NCBI RefSeq assembly: GCF_003696215.1
Contig: NZ_RFFG01000013.1
Span: 1 to 64,000 of the forward strand
Direction of reading: 5' to 3'
DNA from: Actinomadura harenae
GTDB lineage: Bacteria > Actinomycetota > Actinomycetes > Streptosporangiales > Streptosporangiaceae
Length of the DNA: 64,000 nt
This document shows positions 57,501 to 64,000 of the stretch, in pieces. The translations under genes were made by a program, and so were the position numbers. The first letter of the stretch is position 1; the number at the start of each line of letters is the position of its first letter. The notes under the pieces are model-generated. The model saw only the letters and a list, made by a program, of their open reading frames with translations. It ran no database searches and was not told the origin of the DNA.

Positions 57501-58271
57501 TCACCGGTTGACCTCGTCGCTGTCCGCCCACACGGGGTCGGTCACATCGACCGGGACGGTCTCCAGGCGCTCGTCCGCCAGTAGCTCGGCGATGAGCGCC
57601 CTGGTCCCTCCGAGGTAGGTGGAGTCCAGGTCCGTTTCCGTCGTGACACACCATGCCCGGTCATCGGGCCAGAACAGGTTGGGTGACTGCGGAAAGAGCG
57701 GCATCGCGAGTTCCCCGGCAGCGTCAAGAGGGCCCTCGAGCAGGAGATATGCGCGTTCCGGCAACTCCACTCGGGGGCCTTCGGCGATCTCTGGCGGGAA
57801 TTCCGGCGCGAGCACGTCGGGTTCCCACTCTTCGCCTGCGTCCGCCGTGAACGTGGCGGTCGCCTCCGCCGGGGCCGGTCCGTACCCGTCCCAGACGCAG
57901 AACCAGCAGCGGTCGGCCGTCGTGGTGTGCTCGGCGAGGATGTCGCACAGCGCCGCCAAGAGCGGGGGTGTCAGCGACCCCGGGTCGGGCTCTTCCACCC
58001 ACGGCCGCGCGGCGCCCGTCCGCGGAACGGGCCCGGCCAGCGCCTGGAACTGCACTCGCGGATGCACCGTCCCACCCGACCACTCGGCCACCCGCGCCCA
58101 GGTCACCGGGCTTCTGTCCGCCGCGTAGGCCGGGTGAAGGATCCGCGCGTACGCCTCGAAGCCGTGCGGCACCAGGCCGCCCACCCCGGACCCGAACGGT
58201 CCGACGCCCGCGACGACCCAGTCGGCCGGACGGACATCGCCGCACGGGGAAAGCCGTGAACGCCGAGCCAT
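57501..58271 (-). CDS. hypothetical protein
   Basis: 256 residues from ATG 58271 (GTG 58274 also possible). Soluble, acidic, Trp-rich: WVVAGVGPFGSGVGGLVPHG, FEAYARILHPAYAADRSPVT, LLAALCDILAEHTTTADRCW, FCVWDGYGP..., SPNLFWPDDRAWCVTTETDL. It resembles a widespread uncharacterised actinomycete family with a conserved C-terminal DDRAWCVTTEiD block. Function unknown. Convergent with the secreted protein gene (6-bp gap). Confidence 0.65.
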   Translation of the reverse strand: MARRSRLSPCGDVRPADWVVAGVGPFGSGVGGLVPHGFEAYARILHPAYAADRSPVTWARVAEWSGGTVHPRVQFQALAGPVPRTGAARPWVEEPDPGSLTPPLLAALCDILAEHTTTADRCWFCVWDGYGPAPAEATATFTADAGEEWEPDVLAPEFPPEIAEGPRVELPERAYLLLEGPLDAAGELAMPLFPQSPNLFWPDDRAWCVTTETDLDSTYLGGTRALIAELLADERLETVPVDVTDPVWADSDEVNR

Positions 58272-58386
58272 CACCCGGACCTCCGATCACGCATCTCCCG
58301 CCACACCCTCGCACAGTACGCCTCGTCCGGCCCCGGTCCTCTCTGTGCGCGTCGCCTTGGTCCGCTGCCCGGCCGTCGCGCCGACT

Positions 58387-59079
58387 CTAGGTGGATGGTC
58401 GGGTGAGTCTGGCGGCCACGGCGTCGAGGACCCAGTCGAGGCCGGTGGCGAAGGACGTCTCGGCGTCGACGTCCGTGCCGTCGTGGACGGCCTTGGCCAG
58501 GGTCGGGAAGCGGCCTGTGTTCAGCATCTTTGTCAGGTACGGGCCGGAGGCTCGTTGCCAGTCGTGCTTGGACAGGCCCGTGGCGCGCTCGGCTCGCAGG
58601 CTCGCGACCTCGCGCCGGATCGCGCCGGTGCAGTAGGAGCCGACGGTCTCCACGGCGCGCAGCATGGTGTCGAGGTCGGCGAGGCCGTCGAGGGCGGCCA
58701 GCGTGGCCTCGCCGACGGCGAGGGCGTTGGGGCCCAGGGCCGGACGGCCGCCGAGCAGGTCGGCCAGCCATTCGTGACGCAGGACGGTCCGCCTGGTGCG
58801 GTGGGCGTGGGAGCGCAGTGCATCGCGCCAGTCGGCGGGCTGCTCCTCGGGGAGCATCTCGGCGTACGCCTCGTCCACCATGAGGTCGAACAGTTCCTCC
58901 TTGGAGGAGATGAATCCGTACAGCCGCATCGGGCCGGCGTCCAGCCGGGCGGCGACCTTGCGCAGCGACACCGCCTCGAGGCCGCCCTCGTCGGCCAGCG
59001 CGGTGGCGGCGGCGACGATGCGCGCCCGGTCGAGCGGCGCGGGGCGGGTCGGCGGTTCCGGTCGGTCCCACACAGTCAT
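58387..59079 (-). CDS. TetR-family repressor (tetracycline-repressor C-domain type)
   Basis: 230 residues. HTH IVAAATALADEGGLEAVSLR, KVAARLDAGPMRLYGFISSK. C-terminal domain of the TetR_C type (AIRREVASLRAERATGLSKH, RFPTLAKAVHDGTDVDAETS, FATGLDWVLDAVAARL), the class that binds tetracyclines and similar molecules. Divergent from the TetX-like monooxygenase with a dyad between, the classic repressor/target layout. Confidence 0.85.
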   Translation of the reverse strand: MTVWDRPEPPTRPAPLDRARIVAAATALADEGGLEAVSLRKVAARLDAGPMRLYGFISSKEELFDLMVDEAYAEMLPEEQPADWRDALRSHAHRTRRTVLRHEWLADLLGGRPALGPNALAVGEATLAALDGLADLDTMLRAVETVGSYCTGAIRREVASLRAERATGLSKHDWQRASGPYLTKMLNTGRFPTLAKAVHDGTDVDAETSFATGLDWVLDAVAARLTRPST

Positions 59080-59098
59080 GGTTCACACCGTACTGTTG

Positions 59099-59131
59099 CG
59101 ATACATCGTACTTGAACAATACAGTGTATCG
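59099..59131. promoter_or_regulatory. operator between TetR and the TetX-like gene
   Basis: CGATACA (59099-59105) and TGTATCG (59125-59131) form an interrupted dyad in an AT-rich patch of about 45 bp. It ends 3 bp before ATG 59134. ACATCGTA occurs twice as well (59103 and 59140). Binding would cover both promoters. Confidence 0.55.
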
Positions 59132-59133
59132 AC

Positions 59134-60285
59134 ATGAGACATCGTATCGCCGTGATCGGGGCCGGCCCCGGCGGCCTGACCTTCGCTCGTGTCCTGCACC
59201 GCCACGGTCTCGCCGTGACCGTCCTCGAACGCGATTCCGCCCGCGACGCCCGTCCCTCGGGTGGCACGTTGGACCTGCACACGGGGCTGGGTCAGCTCGC
59301 GCTGGAAAAGGCCGGGCTGTCGGCGGAGTTCGAGGCGTTGTCGCGTCCCGAGGGGCAGGCGATGCGCATTCTGAACACCGACGGGACCGTCCTGCGCGAC
59401 TGGCGACCCCGTCCAGATGAGCAGGCCAATCCCGAGATCGACCGGGGGCACCTCCGCGACCTCCTGCTCGGCCCCCTCGACGTCCAGTGGGGACGGGGCG
59501 TGACGGAGGTGGTGCCGGGATCCCCGGACGGCGCGCTGGTCCACTTCGCCGACGGACGCCAGGAGACCTTCGACCTCGTGGTCGGCGCGGACGGCGCCTG
59601 GTCCCGGGTCCGCCCAGCGATCTCGTCCGCGACGCCGCGCTACACCGGCATCACCTCGATCGAGACCTCCGTGGACGACGTCGACACCCAACACCCCGAC
59701 CTCGCCCGGCTGATCGGCGAGGGTTCCGTGGCCGTGTACGGGGCGAACCGCGCCGTCGTCGCCCAGCGCAACAGCGGCGGCCACGTCAAGGTGTACGCGA
59801 AGTTCCGCGCGCCGCTCGACTGGCATACCGACCTCGAACGGAATCTGGGCCTGAGCGGGCGCGCCAGCCTGGACCTGGCCGACGCCGAGGCCGTGCGGTC
59901 AAGCCTGCCCGCCCTGTTCGACGGATGGGCCGCTTCCGTCCTCGACCTGTTCCGGTACGGCAGCGCTTTCGTTCACCGCCCCTTCTACGTCCTGCCCGTG
60001 GCTCACACCTGGGTCCACACCCCCGGGGTGACGTTGCTGGGCGACGCCGCTCACCTGATGCCCCCTCTGGGCGCGGGTGCGAACCTCGCGATGCTGGAGG
60101 GCGCGGAACTCGCCGAGTCCATCGCCGCCGGTGGCGATCTGGACGAGATCGTCCGCGCCTTCGAGGAGCGGATGTGGGCACGGGCCGGCACGTGGGCGCG
60201 GCTCACGGCCGACGGCCTGGAGCGCCTCGTGAGCCCGGACCCCGCTCAGGCCCTCGCCGTCTTCGACGAAGTCCAACCCTCCTGA
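59134..60285 (+). CDS. TetX-like FAD-dependent monooxygenase
   Basis: 383 residues. FAD-binding start IAVIGAGPGGLTFARVLHRH, then GGTLDLHTGLGQLALEKAGL, ANPEIDRGHLRDLLLGPL, the DG motif FDLVVGADGAWSRVRP and GDAAHLMPPLGAGANLAMLE. The GGTLDLHxGxGQxAxxKAGL and NPEIxRxxLRxxLL blocks match TetX tetracycline-inactivating enzymes closely. It could hydroxylate tetracyclines or a related polyketide. The TetR with a tetracycline-type C-domain next door supports a drug-induced detoxification role. Transcript likely leaderless or with a very short leader. Confidence 0.85.
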   Translation: MRHRIAVIGAGPGGLTFARVLHRHGLAVTVLERDSARDARPSGGTLDLHTGLGQLALEKAGLSAEFEALSRPEGQAMRILNTDGTVLRDWRPRPDEQANPEIDRGHLRDLLLGPLDVQWGRGVTEVVPGSPDGALVHFADGRQETFDLVVGADGAWSRVRPAISSATPRYTGITSIETSVDDVDTQHPDLARLIGEGSVAVYGANRAVVAQRNSGGHVKVYAKFRAPLDWHTDLERNLGLSGRASLDLADAEAVRSSLPALFDGWAASVLDLFRYGSAFVHRPFYVLPVAHTWVHTPGVTLLGDAAHLMPPLGAGANLAMLEGAELAESIAAGGDLDEIVRAFEERMWARAGTWARLTADGLERLVSPDPAQALAVFDEVQPS

Positions 60286-60483
60286 CCGCCGATCGCAGCG
60301 ACGCGCCCTTCCGGCTTCTGACCTGTGTCTTCGTTCGAACACGGTCTTCCCCCGGCCATGCGCCTTCAGCGTGGATGTCAGGGTGCGGGTCGGGGTCGAT
60401 ATCAGGGTGGTCCCGGAGGTATCGCCGCCTTGGGGGATCTAGTGTGAGCGCCGCGCAACGAGGCCCGAGGAGAAGGCGAGCAA

Positions 60484-61278
60484 GTGTTTCTGAACAAGAG
60501 TGGACGGCGTTCGGCCGACCACGGTTCCGGTGGGGTGGCCGACGGCCGTGCGGTCGTCAGCCTGTCCGCCGTCCATAAGAGGTACGGGAGCGGCGCGAAT
60601 CAGGTCGTCGCTCTCGACGGAGTGGACCTGTCCTTCCACGCAGGCACGTTCACGGCCGTCATGGGCCCGTCCGGGTCCGGCAAGTCGACGCTGCTGCAGT
60701 GCGCCGCCGGGCTGGACCGGGTGGACGACGGCCAGGTGCTCCTGGCCGGAGCCGATCCGGCCAGGATGTCCGAGACGGCTCGGACGATACTCCGCAGGGA
60801 GAAGATCGGTTTCATCTTCCAGCAGTTCAACCTGCTCCCCTCGCTGACCGCCCGGCAGAACGTCGAGTTGCCTTTGCGCCTGGCCGGGCGTCCGCCGCAC
60901 CGAGAGGACGTGGACCGGGTCCTGGCGGACGTGAGTCTCGGCGACCGCGCGGAGCATCTGCCGAGCGAGCTCTCCGGCGGCCAGCAGCAGCGCGTCGCCA
61001 TCGCCCGCGCGCTGGTCACCGGACCCGAGGTGCTCTTCGCCGACGAGCCGACCGGCGCGCTCGACTCCCGGACCTCCCGCGACGTGCTGTCGCTGATGCG
61101 GCGGATCGTCGCCGAACGCGGCCAGACCATCGTCATGGTCACCCATGACCCGATCGCCGCGTCCTACGCCGGACGGGCGGTCTTCCTGGCCGACGGCCGG
61201 ATCGTGGACCAGATCGAGGACCCCACGGCCGAAGGCGTCGCCGCCCGCATGGGGCGCCTGGAGGTGCCGCCGTGCTGA
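60484..61278 (+). CDS. ABC transporter ATPase (MacB/LolD type)
   Basis: 264 residues from GTG 60484 (GGAG upstream). Walker A MGPSGSGKSTLLQ, Q-loop FIFQQFNLLPSLTARQNVEL, signature LSGGQQQRVAIARAL, Walker B EVLFADEPTGALDSRTS, His in VMVTHDP. Of the family that powers FtsX/MacB permeases. Overlaps the permease gene by 7 bp. 60286-60483 holds its promoter region and nothing else I can name. Confidence 0.9.
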   Translation: MFLNKSGRRSADHGSGGVADGRAVVSLSAVHKRYGSGANQVVALDGVDLSFHAGTFTAVMGPSGSGKSTLLQCAAGLDRVDDGQVLLAGADPARMSETARTILRREKIGFIFQQFNLLPSLTARQNVELPLRLAGRPPHREDVDRVLADVSLGDRAEHLPSELSGGQQQRVAIARALVTGPEVLFADEPTGALDSRTSRDVLSLMRRIVAERGQTIVMVTHDPIAASYAGRAVFLADGRIVDQIEDPTAEGVAARMGRLEVPPC

Positions 61279-63722
61279 GCATCGCCGTGTCCACCGTCCG
61301 CACCCGGTGGGTCGGTTTCCTCGGCGCGTTCGTCGCGCTCGCCCTGGGCACCGCCATGACCGCGATGATGGTCCTCGCCCTCTTCGCGACCCAGAGCGCG
61401 CCGCATTCCGGGCCGCAGCGCTTCCCCAAGGCCGACATCGTGGTGGTGCCCGCCGATCCGCGCGGTGATCCCGCGCACCTGCCCGCGTCCGTGCCCGCCG
61501 GCACGGTCGCGCGAATCGCCGCCGAAGCCCAGGTGACCGCCGACCGGACCTTCGAGGTGGCGGCGGACGGCGTCCCGGCCGATGTGGGACACGGTTGGTC
61601 CGTCGCCCGGTTCACGCCTTACCGGCTGCTCGCCGGACACGCTCCGGTGGCCCGTGACCAGGTCGTCCTCGGCGGTGGATCCCGCTCGCGGCTCGGTCGC
61701 ACCGTCGAGATCACCACCCCTGCCGGTCGCGGCGTCTACACGGTCGTCGGCGTCACCGGACAGGTCTGGTTCGAGGACGCGGTGTTCTTCACCGACGCCG
61801 AGGCGACGCGGATCTCCCCGCCCGTCAACGCGCTGGTCGTCACGGGGAACCCGAACATCACAACGGTCAAGAAGGCCGCCGGCGCAGGGATGCTCGTCCT
61901 TGGCGGAGACAAGCGGGTCGACGCCGACCCGGACCCGTCGGGCGGCGCCAACGAGTTGATGAGCGCCAGCTCCATGGCGGGCACCACGATGGCCATCTCC
62001 ACCTCGGTCGCGGCCTTCATCGTCATCGCCACCTTCGCGTTCGTCGTGGACCAGCGCCTCCGCGAGCTGGCCCTGCTCCGCCTGGTGGGCGCCACTCCCC
62101 GGCAGGTCCGCCGCATGGTGCTGGCCGAGTCCGCCCTGGTGGGGGCCGTGGCGGCCGTCGTCGGCTGCCTCCTGGGGACCCTCGCCTCAGGCGTCCTCAA
62201 CACCTGGATGATCGACCACGCCGTCGCCCCGCGCTGGTTCGAGATCGGCGTCAACCCCTTCGCGCTCGTCATCGCCTTCCTCCTCGGTCTCGGTTCCGCC
62301 CTGGCCGGTGCGGCCAGTGCCGCCTGGCGCGCGTCCCGGGTGCGTCCCATCGCGGCGCTGAACGACGCCGCAGCGAACCGCCGCGCCATGACCCCGCTGC
62401 GCTGGCTGCTCGGACTCGGCATGCTGGCCGGCGCCCTCATCGCCGGTTACCTGCTGCGCGACACCCCGGAGATCGCGGTCAACCCGCGCAAGTACGGCAT
62501 GGTCCCGCTCCTGTTCACAGGTGCCTTCGCGCTCCTGTCCCCCGTCGTCGTCCGGCCGGTCGCGCATGTGCTGACGTGGCCGCTCACGCGCCTCGGCGCC
62601 ACGTCGCTCCTCGTCCGGCAGAACATCCTCAACGCCCGGCGCCGCACGGTCTCCACCGTCGTCCCCGTCGTCGTCGCCGTCGGGCTGGTGGCCACCATGC
62701 AGTGCGTCCAACTCGCCGGTGACCGGGCCCGGGTCGACCAGGCGCGGCAGCAGACCCGCGCCGACTTCGTCGTCACCCCCGAGCGGAGCGCGGGCCTGGA
62801 CGCCAAGGCGGTTCAGGCGCTGGGTTCCGTGCCCGGGGCCACGGTGACGACGGTGACCCCCATGCGCATCTACGTGGGCACGTTGCAGGGGGACGTCGTC
62901 GACACCTTGACCGGCCAGGCCGTGCCCGCCCACGCGCTGGGCGACGTCCTCACCCCCAAGGTGGTGGAGGGCTCGCTGCAGAACCTCGGCGACGACTTCC
63001 TCGTCATCGACCAGAGGACCGCCAAGGGCGACGACCTCACCCTCGGCCAGCGGGTCTGGACGTGGCTCCCGGACGGCACCCGCCACCAGACCACGATCCG
63101 CGCCATCATCCAGACCGGTCTCTACGGGGACGCCACCTTCATGTCCGCCGCCCTGACCCCTGCCGGCACGGGCGCCGACCGTGCCTGGATGACACTGCGT
63201 CCCGGCGCCGACCGCGACGACGTGGCGCGGCAACTGGGCGCCGTCCTCGCCCACCAGCCGGTCAAGGCCGTCCCGGCGGACGCCTACTTCACCCACATGA
63301 AGAGCGCGGTCGCGGCCAAGTCGGCCACGGCGGCGACGGTCATCCTGGGCATCTCGGTCGGCTACTCGCTGATCGCGGTCGCCAACACCCTGATCATGGC
63401 GGCCGCCGGACGCCGCCGCGAACTCGCCGCCCTCAACCTCGCGGGAGGCACCCGCACCCAGACCCTGTGCATGGTGGGCACGGAAGCGGTGCTGGCCGCC
63501 GTGACCGGGGTGCTCCTCGCCCTCTGCGCCGGAGCCGCCACGACCGCCACACAGAGGCTCTCGCTGAGCCGCCTCGTCAACGCGCCCCAACTGACCGTCC
63601 CCTGGACGGAGATCTGGCAGACCGCGGCGCTCTGCACAGCCGTCGCGACAACGGCCGCAGTCCTCTCGACCTGGCGCACCACACGAGGCCAGGCCATCGA
63701 CGCCATGGGCGCACGCGAGTAG
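61272..63722 (+). CDS. FtsX-like ABC transporter permease
   Basis: 816 residues from GTG 61272. Two FtsX modules: helix 15-38, a large extracytoplasmic domain, helices around 245-268, 292-316 and 332-356, a second set near 380-470, another external domain, and three C-terminal helices near 690-800. RLRELALLRLVGATPRQVRR and RRELAALNLAGGTRTQTLCM are the coupling segments. With the ATPase it forms a mechanotransmission-type exporter, perhaps for peptides or drugs. Actinomycete pairs of this kind are often under bacitracin/lantibiotic control; no regulator is adjacent. Confidence 0.88.
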   Translation: MLSIAVSTVRTRWVGFLGAFVALALGTAMTAMMVLALFATQSAPHSGPQRFPKADIVVVPADPRGDPAHLPASVPAGTVARIAAEAQVTADRTFEVAADGVPADVGHGWSVARFTPYRLLAGHAPVARDQVVLGGGSRSRLGRTVEITTPAGRGVYTVVGVTGQVWFEDAVFFTDAEATRISPPVNALVVTGNPNITTVKKAAGAGMLVLGGDKRVDADPDPSGGANELMSASSMAGTTMAISTSVAAFIVIATFAFVVDQRLRELALLRLVGATPRQVRRMVLAESALVGAVAAVVGCLLGTLASGVLNTWMIDHAVAPRWFEIGVNPFALVIAFLLGLGSALAGAASAAWRASRVRPIAALNDAAANRRAMTPLRWLLGLGMLAGALIAGYLLRDTPEIAVNPRKYGMVPLLFTGAFALLSPVVVRPVAHVLTWPLTRLGATSLLVRQNILNARRRTVSTVVPVVVAVGLVATMQCVQLAGDRARVDQARQQTRADFVVTPERSAGLDAKAVQALGSVPGATVTTVTPMRIYVGTLQGDVVDTLTGQAVPAHALGDVLTPKVVEGSLQNLGDDFLVIDQRTAKGDDLTLGQRVWTWLPDGTRHQTTIRAIIQTGLYGDATFMSAALTPAGTGADRAWMTLRPGADRDDVARQLGAVLAHQPVKAVPADAYFTHMKSAVAAKSATAATVILGISVGYSLIAVANTLIMAAAGRRRELAALNLAGGTRTQTLCMVGTEAVLAAVTGVLLALCAGAATTATQRLSLSRLVNAPQLTVPWTEIWQTAALCTAVATTAAVLSTWRTTRGQAIDAMGARE

Positions 63723-63800
63723 AAGCCCGAAGGTCCACCCGTTCAATCACTATTCGCATCTCATTGGCTACGTAGTGTGATGTACGGTGGCGGGGTGATC

Positions 63801-64000
63801 ATGCGATGGGCGCCGTCGGCGGCGCTGCCCGGTTGGGCGGCGGCCGTGCGGATGGCGCTCATCGCGGTCCTGAGCCTGCACCTGGGCCTGTGCCTGGGAG
63901 AGCCGCCCGGGGCCGACGCCGCGCCGCCGGATGGCCGCGCCTTGCAGAGCGTCCTTGCCAGCGGGCTGGTCCTCGGCTCCTTGCCGCAGCCGTCCGCTGC
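63801..64000 (+). CDS. start of an exported protein (partial)
   Basis: ATG 63801 (or GTG 63795) opens a frame that runs off the window: MRWAPSAALPGWAAAVRMAL, IAVLSLHLGLCLGEPPGADA and more. A hydrophobic segment with Cys suggests a signal peptide or membrane anchor. Upstream, CTACGTAG followed by TGTGATGTACGG (63766-63785) looks like promoter/operator sequence. Family unknown. Confidence 0.5.
   Translation, partial: MRWAPSAALPGWAAAVRMALIAVLSLHLGLCLGEPPGADAAPPDGRALQSVLASGLVLGSLPQPSA

Noticed and set aside
62187..63746. 519-codon minus-strand frame over the permease
   Set aside because: Antisense to the FtsX permease; composition is typical of a shadow frame.
1..64000. CRISPR arrays, tRNA or rRNA genes, riboswitches
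   Set aside because: No regularly spaced identical repeats with unique spacers and no tRNA-like or rRNA-like sequence were seen. The repeats found are short operators or transposon-end sites.

Overview
The window looks like chromosomal DNA of a high-GC actinomycete, most likely of the Streptosporangiales (Actinomadura or Thermomonosporaceae type). The signs are strong GC bias at third codon positions, many GTG starts, ATGA/GTGA start-stop overlaps, and typical families (CU044_5270, HTH-Nudix fusion, HxlR, DUF2079, MmyB-type regulators). The genus is inferred, not proven. No tRNA, rRNA or CRISPR array was seen.

Layout. (1) 1-6.6 kb: a compact Tn7/Tn5053-like transposition module, TnsA-like / TnsB-like / TniB / TniQ. 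Its TniB gene is split by a 1266-bp IS3-family insertion with a 3-bp target duplication. About 22-bp-spaced repeats downstream of tniQ, and weaker related repeats upstream of tnsA, look like transposase binding sites at the element ends. (2) 6.7-10.4 kb: a DUF2079 membrane protein divergent from an OmpR-type two-component system, with four helically phased CTGAA repeats between them. (3) 10.4-29.5 kb: a mosaic, heavily decayed accessory region. It holds relics of IS630, Tn3 and at least five serine recombinases, and broken methyltransferase, dTMP kinase, Nudix, DUF1877, SDR, SMI1 and CoA-transferase genes. Intact genes lie among them: aldo/keto reductase + HxlR, sirtuin, LysR + hemerythrin, VOC, DUF1905 and uridine kinase. 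A barstar-AraC fusion and two paralogous small proteins also lie here. Two palindromes with central dinucleotides, 19.7 kb apart in the same orientation, resemble serine-recombinase crossover sites. (4) 29.6-32.6 kb: peroxiredoxin/TetR and DUF2218/TetR pairs with clear operators.

(5) 32.8-44.7 kb is the most coherent system. It contains a predicted exported lipoprotein agmatine/peptidylarginine deiminase with DUF4436, two divergent paralogous TetR regulators, and an eight-gene operon on the minus strand: second agmatine deiminase, SBP, two permeases and two ATPases of a Dpp/Opp/Nik transporter, fused urease gamma-beta, and urease alpha. Four copies of one 16-bp operator, CTGA-NN-GAATTTTCAG or a close variant, lie upstream of both deiminases and between the two TetR genes. 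This ties the locus together as one regulon, apparently for uptake and breakdown of guanidino/ureido compounds. The urease alpha subunit keeps its metal ligands but has lost the flap cysteine, and no urease accessory gene or N-carbamoylputrescine amidase is present.

(6) 44.8-64 kb: RmlD-like and NmrA-like reductases, an AAA ATPase with a probable N-terminal frameshift, an AsnC-type regulator, an ECF sigma/CU044_5270 pair, and a VOC gene behind a MerR-type promoter. Next come a tiny secreted repeat peptide, a broken MmyB-type regulator, a pentapeptide protein, a DUF6790-like/MarR pair and tandem Nudix genes. The window ends with a secreted four-cysteine protein, a TetX-like flavin monooxygenase divergent from TetR, a MacB/FtsX-type ABC exporter, and the start of an exported protein running off the end.
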